From the NCBI GenBank assembly GCA_040403495.1, contig JBBAKM010000014.1, positions 11,588 through 75,587 of the forward strand: DNA of 64,000 nt, in the 5' to 3' direction. The stretch comes from JABMMZ01 sp040403495 (GTDB taxonomy: Bacteria; Bacteroidota; Bacteroidia; NS11-12g; UBA955). How positions within the stretch are numbered: the first letter of the stretch is position 1; each line of letters begins with the position of its first letter. Positions 8,549 through 17,900 of the stretch are shown here, piece by piece. The translations under genes were made by a program, and so were the position numbers. The notes beneath the pieces were generated by a model that saw only the letters and a list, made by a program, of their open reading frames with translations, ran no database searches and was not told the origin of the DNA.

Positions 8549-9418
8549 TTAACGAATTGTAATTTCTTCTGAACTTACTTTTCCAACCATGCTAAAAAAG
8601 CCTAACACTTTCTGATTGGGATTGTTAATGCAGATGATATTAGTTGGCACATTGGTTGGCGGAACAGCAAATAAACCCACGTTTTGTAATTGAACCTGAA
8701 TAAGGTTAAGGTAAATATACATTTCAGGATTGATGCTTAAGATTTCAATTCGAGCAGTTTCACCGGCTTTGTATGGACGGCTTGAAAAATTTTGGCGGAT
8801 AGGGATAATAAATAAGTCGCCATCTCCACTTCCTCCTTGGGTGGTTGAATTGTCAACTGCAATTCTAATATCAGAAGCCCTTGATTGAAGGGAGTCATTG
8901 CGGTACAATTTAAACCAATAAAAGTCGCCTACACCAATTTTATCTTTTGCCCACAGTGTAATATAGTTGCCTTCATTGCCTCCAAAAGGGCCATTTTTTT
9001 CGTACTTTACAGTCAGTGAATCTATAGTAGTTGGTGAATTTAATTGGCTTTGAGATACAAAAGTATTGCCTTTGTCACGGATAAGAAGTTGGTAGGTTTG
9101 TCCGTATTTAAAAGTGTTGGCAGCTGGTGGAACAAAAAAGTATTTACCATTGTTTTGTGAAGTAAATTGGTAAAAAGTGGTGTCATTCGCATCAAATATT
9201 CCTATGGTATCCAATTCGTAAGAACTCGCATTGTTATTGTCTAAATAGGCGCTCGATTTACTCACGTATATCCATTGTGTGTCTGCGGTTTGGTCAATTA
9301 CGGCATCTATTACGACTTGAGAAACAGGTGCACCCAAGTCTAGTTCAATAGGGTCTTCGCAAGCGCTTATAAGGAATGTAATTGCTGTAAGTAAAAGATA
9401 TAATGTGTTTTTTGTCAT
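8549..9418 (-). CDS. DUF4249 family lipoprotein
   Basis: The 289-residue product begins with a signal ending LISAC (Cys20), followed by the EDPIELDLG start typical of DUF4249 proteins. These are outer-membrane-associated beta-sandwich lipoproteins usually encoded directly after a TonB-dependent receptor, as here. I chose the ATG at 9418 because it gives a clean lipoprotein signal; the frame continues upstream to 9466 but overlaps the receptor gene. The gap to the receptor stop is 4 nt, so the two genes form an operon and the products may cooperate in uptake at the cell surface. The substrate is unknown. Confidence 0.85.
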   Translation of the reverse strand: MTKNTLYLLLTAITFLISACEDPIELDLGAPVSQVVIDAVIDQTADTQWIYVSKSSAYLDNNNASSYELDTIGIFDANDTTFYQFTSQNNGKYFFVPPAANTFKYGQTYQLLIRDKGNTFVSQSQLNSPTTIDSLTVKYEKNGPFGGNEGNYITLWAKDKIGVGDFYWFKLYRNDSLQSRASDIRIAVDNSTTQGGSGDGDLFIIPIRQNFSSRPYKAGETARIEILSINPEMYIYLNLIQVQLQNVGLFAVPPTNVPTNIICINNPNQKVLGFFSMVGKVSSEEITIR

Positions 9419-9422
9419 TGTA

Positions 9423-11795
9423 TTAAAATTTAAAGTTCCAAGATACTGAAGGGATGAAGTTGCCAATGATTGAATAACGAATCAATTGTGTTTGATTGTT
9501 TGCGTCAGGATTAGGTTGTGAAAAATAGGAGAAAGGATTTCTACGGTTGTAAACGTTATAAACGCCAAACACCCAATTGCTTTCCCATTTGTTTGTTTTT
9601 TTGTGAACATAAGTCGCAGAAATGTCTAAACGGTGAAAAGGTTTAATGTAAACGCTGTTTCTTAGTCCGTCTGCGTTGTGAGGAATGCCCGTAATGCCTT
9701 GGAATGAGAATTTAGTATTTGGTAAATTTGTTGGAGTACCTGTTCCAAAAACAAAACTTGCAGAAGCGCTCCATTTGTTGTTAAACTCGTAAGAACCTGT
9801 AACGTTTGCATTGTGTCTTCTGTCGAACCTGTTAGGATACCATTGGTCCAAACTAATGCCTTCAACTAGGCGTTCGGATTTTGATAAAGTATAACTTACC
9901 CATCCTGTTAATTTACCTACATTTTTCTTAAAGTATAACTCCAAGCCATAAGCCCTTCCTTTACCGTTTAATAAATCAGCTTCTAATTGATTGTTTAACA
10001 ATAGTTCTGCACCATCGATATAATCTATTTGGTTTTGAAGCTCTTTGTAGAAAACTTCAGCTGATAATTCATAATCAATGTTTTTACCAATGTTCTTAAA
10101 ATAACCTACTGCAATTTGGTCTGCAATCTGAGGTTTTACGTTGTTGGTAGATGGTGTCCATACATCCAGAGGAACACTTGCTGCTGTATTGGAAATTAAG
10201 TGTAAAAATTGTGACAAGCGGTTGTAACTCAATTTAACTGAACTCAGTTTGTTCAATTTGTAATTAGCCGAAAATCTTGGTTCAGGGATGTTATAAGATT
10301 GAATAATTTCGTTTTTCCCAAATTCTTTTCTTTCAATTACATTGGCACGTTGAGAAGGGTTTGATCTGTCTAGTATTAAAGCAGTGCCATTGCCAAGGTA
10401 GTTGAAATTTGAAAAGCGAATGCCATAACGAACTGTAAGGGATGGACTGAATTTTTGTTCGTTCTCAATGTAAAACCCATTTTCTAATGCGAATTTATTG
10501 GGAAGTCCAAATTGTATCGTTGAACCTTGGTCCTTGGATACCGCATCTCCAGGTTTGAAAATATAATAAGTGCTTATTAATCCGAATTGAATTACAGATT
10601 TTGGTGAGTGGTAATAAGTAAAGTCAGTTTTACCGCTGTAGTTGATAATGTTTGATTTCCAATTGAAAGTATTGTTGCCTGTTCCAAAGCCTAATTGATA
10701 GTCGTATTTACTGTAATAAAAAGTAAAGTTACTAAATAGTTTTCTTGAAAACAGATGGTTCCAACGGAAAGTAGCCGTAGTGTTTCCCCAATCGAACTTT
10801 GCGCCGGGAACACCAAAGGCATCTCTACCAATATACGTTGAGAAAAATATTTTGTTATTGTCGTTTATGGTATGGTTGATTTTGCCAGTAAAGTCATAGA
10901 AATAAAAAACAGCATCTTTTAAATTTTCGTTGTTGCGTAAAAAAGGTTTTGCAAGAACGTCTATATAACTTCTTCTGCCAGCCACAATAAATGATGTTTT
11001 GTTTTTGCGTTTTTCATTGTTTTTGAACAAAGGGCCTTCAAGAGACAATCGACTAAATATTAATCCAACACCACCATTTACTGCAAATTTTTTGTTGTTG
11101 CCTTCTTTCATTCTAACGTCAAGTGTAGAAGAAGCTCTACCACCATATTGAGCAGGCATACCACCTTTGATTAACTTTACATCTTTTACAGCATCAGGGT
11201 TAAAAACAGAGAAAAATCCAAACAAGTGAGAGCTGTTAAAAACAGGTGCTTCGTCAAGTAGAATCAAGTTTTGGTCAATAGCACCACCCCTTACGTTGAA
11301 ACCAGTTGCTCCTTCACCAACGGTACTCACTCCGGGTAAAAGTTGTACTGATTTTACAATGTCAACTTCTCCCAATAGTGCAGGAATTTTTTTGATTTGA
11401 GTAATATTTAAATTGTTAGTACTCATCTCAATTTTATCAACTTGATTGTCTTTTCTTTTTTTGCTTAATGTTACTCCTGTTATTTCAGTTTCACTTCTAG
11501 AAAGTTCAATATTTCGAGTTTCGTTTTTCTTAATGTCAATGGTTAATTCATAAGTATTGTACCCCAAAAAACTAAAATAGATGGTGTTAATTCCGGGGTT
11601 TAAACTGATGGTGTAGAAGCCGTAGTTGTTTGATTGGGTGCCGTTTTTCTTGTCTTCTGTGTAAATATTACAATTTGCTAAAACTTCACCATTGGCAGTG
11701 TCTTTGACATAACCACTAAGTGAATATTTGGTTTGTGAAAAAACAGTATTAGAAATAAAAAGGACGAAACAGGTAAAAATAAGTCGGAGTTTCAT
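9423..11795 (-). CDS. TonB-dependent receptor with carboxypeptidase-like regulatory domain
   Basis: The 790-residue product starts with a signal peptide ending TVFSQ (ATG at 11795; the frame extends to 11825 but the extension is not signal-like). Residues ~22-100 form the CarboxypepD_reg/CNA-B-like domain: LSGYVKDTANGEVLANCNIY and GFYTISLNPGINTIYFSFLGY. The plug domain follows (~115-230), with LLPGVSTVGEGATGFNVRGG and DAVKDVKLIKGGMPAQYGGR. A 22-strand barrel ends in the aromatic WNFKF. Such receptors import ligands across the outer membrane using TonB-ExbBD energy. It is co-operonic with the DUF4249 lipoprotein. No SusD is present, so glycan uptake is not specially supported; a peptide, siderophore or other ligand is equally possible. 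Confidence 0.92.
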   Translation of the reverse strand: MKLRLIFTCFVLFISNTVFSQTKYSLSGYVKDTANGEVLANCNIYTEDKKNGTQSNNYGFYTISLNPGINTIYFSFLGYNTYELTIDIKKNETRNIELSRSETEITGVTLSKKRKDNQVDKIEMSTNNLNITQIKKIPALLGEVDIVKSVQLLPGVSTVGEGATGFNVRGGAIDQNLILLDEAPVFNSSHLFGFFSVFNPDAVKDVKLIKGGMPAQYGGRASSTLDVRMKEGNNKKFAVNGGVGLIFSRLSLEGPLFKNNEKRKNKTSFIVAGRRSYIDVLAKPFLRNNENLKDAVFYFYDFTGKINHTINDNNKIFFSTYIGRDAFGVPGAKFDWGNTTATFRWNHLFSRKLFSNFTFYYSKYDYQLGFGTGNNTFNWKSNIINYSGKTDFTYYHSPKSVIQFGLISTYYIFKPGDAVSKDQGSTIQFGLPNKFALENGFYIENEQKFSPSLTVRYGIRFSNFNYLGNGTALILDRSNPSQRANVIERKEFGKNEIIQSYNIPEPRFSANYKLNKLSSVKLSYNRLSQFLHLISNTAASVPLDVWTPSTNNVKPQIADQIAVGYFKNIGKNIDYELSAEVFYKELQNQIDYIDGAELLLNNQLEADLLNGKGRAYGLELYFKKNVGKLTGWVSYTLSKSERLVEGISLDQWYPNRFDRRHNANVTGSYEFNNKWSASASFVFGTGTPTNLPNTKFSFQGITGIPHNADGLRNSVYIKPFHRLDISATYVHKKTNKWESNWVFGVYNVYNRRNPFSYFSQPNPDANNQTQLIRYSIIGNFIPSVSWNFKF

Positions 11796-11921
11796 ATGGA
11801 TGTGCAAATAACACTTAAAAATCAAAAAGGTTTGATTACGAACAGATTAATTAAACAAAAAAGACGACAAATCGTGTTTTATTGATTTTTTAATTATACG
11901 ATTCTCGCGTTTATTTTTTAA

Positions 11922-11929
11922 TATCTTTG
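11922..11929 (+). promoter_or_regulatory. -7 promoter element of glyS
   Basis: TATCTTTG matches TAnnTTTG exactly and ends 9 nt before the ATG at 11939, implying a very short leader. A TTG inside it can be read as an upstream start, but that is unlikely. Confidence 0.55.
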
Positions 11930-11938
11930 CAATCTCAA

Positions 11939-13477
11939 ATGAATCAGGAAGAATTATTTAAAAATGTGATATCACACTCTAAGGAGTACGGTTTTATTTT
12001 TCAGTCAAGCGAAATTTACGACGGACTAAGTGCCGTGTATGATTACGGTCAATTAGGCGTTGAATTAAAAAAGAATTTAAGGGATTTTTGGTGGAAAAGT
12101 ATGGTTCAAATGCATGCCAATATTGTGGGTATTGATGCCGCTATTTTTATGCACCCCACTACATGGAAAGCGAGTGGACACGTTGATGCTTTCAATGACC
12201 CATTAATTGACAATAAAGACAGTAAAAAGAGATACAGAGCGGATGTGTTAATTGAAGATTATATAGCCAAAGTTAATGCAAAAGCTGACAAAGAAGTGGA
12301 GAAAGCTAAAGCTAAGTTTGGAGAATCTTTTGATGAGGTTTTATACAGACAAACCAATGCTAGAGTTTTGGAATCAAGCAACAAGGCTGCTCAAATTGAG
12401 GCAAGATTCAAAGAGGCCTTGGAACAAAATAATTTAGAAGAAGTAAGGCAAATAATTATTGATTGTGAAATAGCATGCCCAATTTCAGGGACAAAAAATT
12501 GGACTGAAGTAAGGCAGTTTAACCTAATGTTTTCTACTCAAATAGGGTCTTTGTCTGAAGATTCAAATACCATTTATTTAAGACCTGAAACAGCGCAAGG
12601 GATTTTTGTTAATTATTTGAATGTTCAAAAAACAGGTAGAATGAAAATTCCTTTTGGTATAGCACAAACAGGAAAAGCTTTCAGAAATGAAATTGTAGCA
12701 AGGCAGTTTATTTTCAGAATGAGAGAGTTTGAACAAATGGAAATGCAGTTTTTTGTTCGCCCGGGTACGGAAATGGAGTGGTATAATTATTGGAAAAACA
12801 CCCGAATGAAATGGCATCAGGCTTTGGGTTTGGGTGAAAATAAACACAAGTTTCACGACCACCTTAAATTGGCACACTATGCCAATGCCGCTTGTGATAT
12901 TGAATTTGAGTTCCCTTTTGGATTCAAAGAACTTGAAGGAATTCACAGTCGTACCGATTTTGACTTGAAAAAACATGAATCATTTTCAGGTAAAAAATTG
13001 CAGTATTTCGATCCCGAATTAAATGAAAGTTATGTGCCTTATGTTGTTGAAACTTCAATAGGGTTAGACCGTTTGTTTTTGGCAGTAATGTCTCAGGCTT
13101 ACAAGGAAGAAAAACTAGAAGATGGTACGTCAAGGGTTGTTTTGTCTATCCCTTACGCACTCGCACCTATTAAAGCCGCGATTTTACCATTGGTTAATAA
13201 GGACGGTTTGCCCGAAAAAGCAGACGAAATTGTTAATTTATTGAAATACGATTTTAATGTTGCTACAGAAGCTAAAGATGCTATTGGAAAAAGATACAGA
13301 AGAAACGATGCCATTGGAACCCCTTTTTGTATAACCGTAGATTATGATACCATGGAAAACAATACGGTTACCATTCGTAATAGAGATACAATGACACAGG
13401 AACGTGTGGCAATCAGCGATTTATGGGCAATATTAAACAGAGATGTTAGTGTTTCAAACTTGTTAAAGAAGTGCTAA
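11939..13477 (+). CDS. glyS: Glycine--tRNA ligase (single-chain, homodimeric type)
   Basis: The 512-residue class II synthetase has motif 2 in RPETAQGIFVNYLNVQ and FRNEIVARQFIFRMREFEQ, motif 3 in ETSIGLDRLFLAVM, and a C-terminal anticodon-binding domain (from about APIKAAILPLV to the end, with GKRYRRNDAIGTPFC). This is the alpha2 form found in Bacteroidota, archaea and eukaryotes, not the alpha2-beta2 form of E. coli. It attaches glycine to tRNA-Gly using ATP. The ATG at 11939 is preferred to a TTG four codons upstream, which lies within the -7 element. A terminator-like hairpin follows at 13476-13502. Confidence 0.95.
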   Translation: MNQEELFKNVISHSKEYGFIFQSSEIYDGLSAVYDYGQLGVELKKNLRDFWWKSMVQMHANIVGIDAAIFMHPTTWKASGHVDAFNDPLIDNKDSKKRYRADVLIEDYIAKVNAKADKEVEKAKAKFGESFDEVLYRQTNARVLESSNKAAQIEARFKEALEQNNLEEVRQIIIDCEIACPISGTKNWTEVRQFNLMFSTQIGSLSEDSNTIYLRPETAQGIFVNYLNVQKTGRMKIPFGIAQTGKAFRNEIVARQFIFRMREFEQMEMQFFVRPGTEMEWYNYWKNTRMKWHQALGLGENKHKFHDHLKLAHYANAACDIEFEFPFGFKELEGIHSRTDFDLKKHESFSGKKLQYFDPELNESYVPYVVETSIGLDRLFLAVMSQAYKEEKLEDGTSRVVLSIPYALAPIKAAILPLVNKDGLPEKADEIVNLLKYDFNVATEAKDAIGKRYRRNDAIGTPFCITVDYDTMENNTVTIRNRDTMTQERVAISDLWAILNRDVSVSNLLKKC

Positions 13478-13502
13478 AGGTTTAAATTGTAAGACCTTTT
13501 TT
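13476..13502 (+). terminator. Possible terminator after glyS
   Basis: AAAGGTTT (13476-13483) pairs with AAGACCTTT (13491-13499) with one G-T wobble, followed by a continuing T-run to 13502. It overlaps the glyS stop codon. Confidence 0.5.
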
Positions 13503-13533
13503 ACAAAACACTTGAAAAGTTTTAAATAAGTTC

Positions 13534-13541
13534 TAACTTTG
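13534..13541 (+). promoter_or_regulatory. -7 promoter element of gcvT
   Basis: TAACTTTG matches TAnnTTTG exactly, 14 nt before the ATG at 13556. A TTG trinucleotide at 13512-13514 lies about 19 nt upstream, the spacing expected for a -33 element. Confidence 0.55.
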
Positions 13542-13555
13542 AGCCTTTAAATAAT

Positions 13556-14650
13556 ATGGACAATAATCAAGCTTTACAGTCGGTTGAACTAAATGATTTA
13601 CACATTTCCTTAGGGGGTAAAATGGTGCCTTTTGCAGGTTTTAACATGCCTGTACAATACAGCAATTTAATACAAGAACACCATGCTGTAAGAAACAGTG
13701 TTGGCGTTTTTGATGTTTCCCACATGGGTGAATTTGTTCTAAAAGGCGACAAAGCGTTAGATTTAATCCAATTGGTGACCAGCAATGATGCATCAAAATT
13801 AACGGATGGTAAGGTTCAATACAGCTGTTTGCCTAACAACACCGGTGGAATTGTTGATGATTTATTGGTTTACAGATACAGTGAAACAGAATACTATTTG
13901 GTCGTAAATGCCTCAAATATCAAAAAAGATTGGGATTGGATTTCATCTCACAATACGTTTGGTGTGCAAATGGAAGACATCAGTAATCAATTGAGTTTGT
14001 TAGCCGTTCAAGGACCTAATGCAATTAAAGTATTACAAAAGTTGACAGAGGTTGACCTTTCTTCTATGCCTTATTATTCATTCAAAACAGGAAGTATGGC
14101 CGGTATAGACGATATTATTATTTCAAATACAGGCTACACTGGTGCAGGTGGTTTCGAATTATACGTTTGGAACAAAGATGCAAAAGCACTTTGGGATGCT
14201 GTTTTTGAAGCAGGAAAAGAATTTGATATTCTTCCTTGTGGTTTAGGTTGCAGAGACACATTAAGACTTGAAAAAGGATTTTGTTTATATGGCAACGATA
14301 TAGACGATACTACATCGCCAATTGAAGCTGGTTTGGGTTGGATTACTAAGTTTACTAAAGATTTTGTAAACAGTGCCTACCACAAATCTTTAAAAGACAA
14401 TGGTGTTAGCAAGAAATTAGTTGGTTTTGAAATGATAGACAGAGGAATTCCTCGTCAGCATTATGTAATCAAAGATGCAGAAGGAAATGTAATAGGCGAA
14501 GTAACCTCAGGTACTCAATCTCCAAGTTTGGGTAAAGCTATCGGAATGGGTTATGTTGCTATTTCTCATGCAAACGCTGATACCGAAATTTTTATAGAAA
14601 TCAGAGATAAAAGCCTGAAAGCTAAAGTGGCAAAAATTCCTTTTTTATAG
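13556..14650 (+). CDS. gcvT: Aminomethyltransferase, glycine cleavage system T protein
   Basis: The 364-residue product equals the usual GcvT length. It shows the folate/lipoyl-arm binding landmarks GVFDVSHMGEF, LAVQGPNAIKVLQKLT, SNTGYTGAGGFELYV, and GLGCRDTLRLEKGFCLYGND with the acidic DIDDTTSPIEAGLGW segment, and a C-terminal barrel beginning near LVGFEMIDRGIPR. GcvT moves the methylene group from the aminomethyl-lipoyl H protein to tetrahydrofolate, releasing ammonia. The gcvP and gcvH genes are not in the window. Its own -7 box and the upstream terminator suggest independent transcription from glyS. Confidence 0.95.
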   Translation: MDNNQALQSVELNDLHISLGGKMVPFAGFNMPVQYSNLIQEHHAVRNSVGVFDVSHMGEFVLKGDKALDLIQLVTSNDASKLTDGKVQYSCLPNNTGGIVDDLLVYRYSETEYYLVVNASNIKKDWDWISSHNTFGVQMEDISNQLSLLAVQGPNAIKVLQKLTEVDLSSMPYYSFKTGSMAGIDDIIISNTGYTGAGGFELYVWNKDAKALWDAVFEAGKEFDILPCGLGCRDTLRLEKGFCLYGNDIDDTTSPIEAGLGWITKFTKDFVNSAYHKSLKDNGVSKKLVGFEMIDRGIPRQHYVIKDAEGNVIGEVTSGTQSPSLGKAIGMGYVAISHANADTEIFIEIRDKSLKAKVAKIPFL

Positions 14651-14734
14651 GAAAGTCCCACCTACATTTTTCAATTTACTTTTCAAGAAACAGGCCCATG
14701 ACAAACTTTATTGACATTGGGTTGTTAAAAGAAT

Positions 14735-14908
14735 ATGTTTAAAAATCTTTTCAAAAAGAAATCTGAATTAGAAGTGCTAATGGAAAAATACCAAGCATTA
14801 CTCAAAGAATCTCACCGTTTGTCATTGATAAACAGAACCCAATCAGATGCTGTAAGGGTGGAAGCTGAAAAGATTGCCGACCAAATAGAGGTTTTAAGAC
14901 AGAAGTAA
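14735..14908 (+). CDS. Lacal_2735 family small protein
   Basis: This 57-residue frame begins with MFKNLFKKKSELEVLMEKYQ and continues as a charged, heptad-patterned helix (KESHRLSLINRTQSD) to the end at RQK. Start motif, length and helix pattern match the Lacal_2735 family of very small Bacteroidota proteins, whose function is unknown. It lies 84 nt after gcvT and 82 nt before korA on the same strand. It is easy to miss because of its size. I see no signal or membrane segment, so it is probably cytosolic. Confidence 0.8.
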   Translation: MFKNLFKKKSELEVLMEKYQALLKESHRLSLINRTQSDAVRVEAEKIADQIEVLRQK

Positions 14909-14964
14909 AGCCCTTAATTTGTTCGATTGTGATTTTTATCACATAGAATAATCGTTTATTTTAC

Positions 14965-14972
14965 TAATTTTG
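14965..14972 (+). promoter_or_regulatory. -7 promoter element of korAB
   Basis: TAATTTTG matches TAnnTTTG exactly and ends 18 nt before the GTG start of korA at 14991. Confidence 0.55.
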
Positions 14973-14990
14973 AACTCTTAATTTTATTTT

Positions 14991-16829
14991 GTGCAATCCA
15001 ATCATTCATACAAGAATATCGTTGTAAAGTTTGCAGGAGATAGTGGAGATGGTGTTCAGTTGACTGGTACTCAGTTTGCCGAAACCAATGCATTGTTTGG
15101 AAACGATATTGCTACTTTTCCCGATTTCCCCGCAGAAATTAGAGCGCCAATAGGTACCTTGCCAGGTGTTTCTGGTTATCAAATTCATTTCAGTAGTGAG
15201 TCGGTATTAACCCCCGGCGATTCATACGACGTGTTAGTAGCGCTCAATGCGGCTGCTCTGAAAGTTAATATCAAATTGCTAAAACCAAATGGAATAATCA
15301 TCGTCAATAAAGATGGTTTCGATTCTCGTAATCTACGTTTGGCAGGTATTTCGGAAAACGACCATCCTCTTACCAATGGTAGTTTGGATAATTTTACGGT
15401 TTACGAAGCCGATATTACCCAACTAACCAAAAAGGCAGTTTCTGAATTTAACTTAGGAAATAAGGAGTCAGAAAGATGTAAGAATATGTTTGTGTTGGGA
15501 ATGGTGTATTGGTTGTTTGATAGAGAGATTCAAAATACCATTCAGTTTATTGAAAAAAGATTTTCTAAGAATGTAGATTTGATGAACGCGAATATTAAAG
15601 CGCTTCAAGCAGGTTATTTTTTCAGTGAAACATCAGAATTATTCAGTAGTCAATACCATATTGAAGCCGCCGAAACTCCGGCAGGACTTTACAGAAGTAT
15701 TAATGGAAACCAAGCCACAGCGCTAGGGTTGCTTGCGGCTTCCGTAAAATCAAACATTCCTTTGTTTTTAGGTTCTTATCCTATAACACCGGCATCGGAT
15801 ATTTTGCACGAATTGTCTAAGCACAAGGGGTATGATGTAATGACCTTTCAAGCGGAGGATGAAATAGCAGGTGTATGTGCTGCAATAGGCGCTTCGTATG
15901 CAGGTCATATTGGTATTACCACCAGTTCAGGTCCCGGAATTGCACTCAAAACAGAAGCCATCGGATTGGCAACAATGCTTGAACTTCCATTGGTTATTTG
16001 CAATATCCAAAGAGGAGGTCCCTCAACTGGTTTGCCGACTAAAACAGAGCAATCTGATTTACTTCAGGCGTTGTATGGCAGAAACGGAGAATGTCCTTTA
16101 GTAGTAATTGCCGCTTCATCACCTTCCGATTGTTATGAAATGGCCTATATGGCAGTTAAGATTTCATTGGAACACACAGTGCCTGTTATGTTTTTGAGCG
16201 ACGGTTACATTGCCAATGGCGCACAACCTTGGAAAATAAAACAATTGGATGAATTGCCCGAAATTCAGTCGCACTTTATTACGCAAGTAAAAGAGGATGA
16301 GGTATACAGACCCTATCAAAGAGAAGAGAATCTGTCTCGTTTTCACGCTATCCCGGGTTCTGAAGGTATGACCCACAGAATAGGCGGCTTGGAAAAAGAA
16401 AATATTACAGGGAATATCAGTTATGAAGGGGCTAACCATGAATTAATGGTGAAAATTAGGGCACAGAAAGTGGCCAATGTAGCGCACCAAATTCCTTTGA
16501 TAGAATTTGACCAAGGAGATGAAAACTCAGATTGTTTGGTTATCGGTTGGGGCAGTACTTATGGAAGTATTTTTACAGCTGTTACTGAGTTAAAGGCAGA
16601 AGGTTTGAATGTGGCTCAATTGCATTTAAAATACATCAATCCTCTTCCGTTAAATTTTCACGAAAAACTTAAACCATTCAAACGTGTGTTTGTGGCTGAG
16701 TTAAACAACGGTCAATTGATAAAATTAATACGAGAACAATTTTTGATAGATGCTATAGGTATCAATAAAATTCAAGGTCAACCATTCAGTTTGCTTGAAA
16801 TTAAAGAAACCATCAAACAACATATTTAA
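14991..16829 (+). CDS. korA: 2-oxoacid:ferredoxin oxidoreductase, fused gamma-alpha subunit (KorA-like)
   Basis: The 612-residue product fuses a gamma-type domain (residues ~8-195, starting with VVKFAGDSGDGVQLTGTQFAE) to the alpha (pyrimidine-binding) domain from about residue 225, with GSYPITPASDILHELS and FQAEDEIAGVCAAIGASYAG. A further domain II carries the segment WGSTYGSIFTAV. Together with KorB it oxidatively decarboxylates a 2-oxoacid, typically 2-oxoglutarate, with CoA and reduces ferredoxin. The start is GTG at 14991; no in-frame ATG precedes the conserved first strand. It lies 4 nt before korB, clearly one operon. Substrate choice (2-oxoglutarate or pyruvate) cannot be settled from sequence alone. 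Confidence 0.92.
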   Translation: MQSNHSYKNIVVKFAGDSGDGVQLTGTQFAETNALFGNDIATFPDFPAEIRAPIGTLPGVSGYQIHFSSESVLTPGDSYDVLVALNAAALKVNIKLLKPNGIIIVNKDGFDSRNLRLAGISENDHPLTNGSLDNFTVYEADITQLTKKAVSEFNLGNKESERCKNMFVLGMVYWLFDREIQNTIQFIEKRFSKNVDLMNANIKALQAGYFFSETSELFSSQYHIEAAETPAGLYRSINGNQATALGLLAASVKSNIPLFLGSYPITPASDILHELSKHKGYDVMTFQAEDEIAGVCAAIGASYAGHIGITTSSGPGIALKTEAIGLATMLELPLVICNIQRGGPSTGLPTKTEQSDLLQALYGRNGECPLVVIAASSPSDCYEMAYMAVKISLEHTVPVMFLSDGYIANGAQPWKIKQLDELPEIQSHFITQVKEDEVYRPYQREENLSRFHAIPGSEGMTHRIGGLEKENITGNISYEGANHELMVKIRAQKVANVAHQIPLIEFDQGDENSDCLVIGWGSTYGSIFTAVTELKAEGLNVAQLHLKYINPLPLNFHEKLKPFKRVFVAELNNGQLIKLIREQFLIDAIGINKIQGQPFSLLEIKETIKQHI

Positions 16830-16833
16830 CAAA

Positions 16834-17853
16834 ATGGAATTAACAGAAATCCAATCCCCTTTTTTTACATCAAAGGATTTAGAGACCGACCAAGAAGTGA
16901 GATGGTGTCCCGGTTGTGGTGATTATGCCATTTTGAAAAGCGTTCAAAATGTATTGCCTGAACTTGGGGTTCCTAAGCATCAGTTTGTTTTTATATCTGG
17001 TATAGGTTGTTCATCACGTTTCCCTTATTACATGGATACTTATGGCATGCATTCCATTCACGGAAGGGCTGCTGCTATTGCTACAGGTGTTAAGTTAGCT
17101 AATCCCGAACTTAGTGTTTGGATGATAACAGGCGATGGTGATAGTTTGAGCATAGGTGGAAATCATTTGATACACACACTCAGAAGAAATCCAGACATCA
17201 ATATTTTATTGTTTAACAATGAAATCTATGGGTTAACCAAAGGTCAGTTTTCCCCAACTAGTCACGTTGGGCAAATTACCAAATCATCTCCAATGGGAGT
17301 TGCCGACAGTCCATTTAATCCTTTGGCTTTAGCTTTAGGAGCTGGCTCTACTTTTGTGGCCCGAACGATGGACAGGGACTTAAAACATCAGCAATTGATG
17401 TATAAAAGAGCTTATTTTCACAAAGGGACTTCATTGGTGGAAATTTACCAGAATTGCAATGTGTTTAATGATGGTGCTTTTGATGTTTTTACAGCCAAAG
17501 GAAGCAAGCCTGAAACGACCTTGTTTTTGACACATGGGCAGCCGCTTGTGTTTGCAGAAGGAACTAAGGGTATAATGTTACAGGGGCTCACTCCCGTAAT
17601 TGTTGAGTTAGATAAAGTTGATAAAGATGATTTGTGGATACACGATGAACAAGATTTAACCAAAGCGCATTTGCTTTCACAGTTTTTTGAAAAAGAGCAT
17701 TTCCCACGTCCTTTTGGCGTAATTTATGCCATAGAAAATAAACCTGTTTTTAATGAAGTTATGAAGCAGCAAATTGTTGACAGCAAAATAGAAAATAAGG
17801 AATTGGCATTCAGTAAATTACTCAAATCTTCGAGCAGTTGGGAAATTAAGTAG
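16834..17853 (+). CDS. korB: 2-oxoacid:ferredoxin oxidoreductase subunit beta (KorB-like)
   Basis: The 339-residue product carries the thiamine-diphosphate signature from ITGDGDSLSIGGNH to LLFNNEIYGLTKGQFSPTS (GDGD ... NN). Cysteines in WCPGCGD (Cys25, Cys28), GIGCSSRFP and YQNCNVFNDG are the set that binds the single [4Fe-4S] cluster in two-subunit enzymes. The ATG at 16834 is used because it lies 4 nt after the korA stop; the frame is open back to 16795 inside korA. No separate ferredoxin-like delta subunit is encoded nearby, consistent with the two-subunit type. Confidence 0.93.
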   Translation: MELTEIQSPFFTSKDLETDQEVRWCPGCGDYAILKSVQNVLPELGVPKHQFVFISGIGCSSRFPYYMDTYGMHSIHGRAAAIATGVKLANPELSVWMITGDGDSLSIGGNHLIHTLRRNPDINILLFNNEIYGLTKGQFSPTSHVGQITKSSPMGVADSPFNPLALALGAGSTFVARTMDRDLKHQQLMYKRAYFHKGTSLVEIYQNCNVFNDGAFDVFTAKGSKPETTLFLTHGQPLVFAEGTKGIMLQGLTPVIVELDKVDKDDLWIHDEQDLTKAHLLSQFFEKEHFPRPFGVIYAIENKPVFNEVMKQQIVDSKIENKELAFSKLLKSSSSWEIK

Positions 17854-17875
17854 AGTTTAATTTTTAATTTTTTAT

Positions 17876-17883
17876 TATGTTTG
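17876..17883 (+). promoter_or_regulatory. -7 promoter element of the PNGase F-like gene
   Basis: TATGTTTG matches TAnnTTTG exactly and ends 17 nt before the ATG at 17901. Confidence 0.5.
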
Positions 17884-17900
17884 AAGATTAATTTAATAAC

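Noticed and set aside
12578..12976. Antisense frame of 132 codons within glyS
   Set aside because: Shadow of a highly conserved coding sequence; no signal, motif or promoter of its own.
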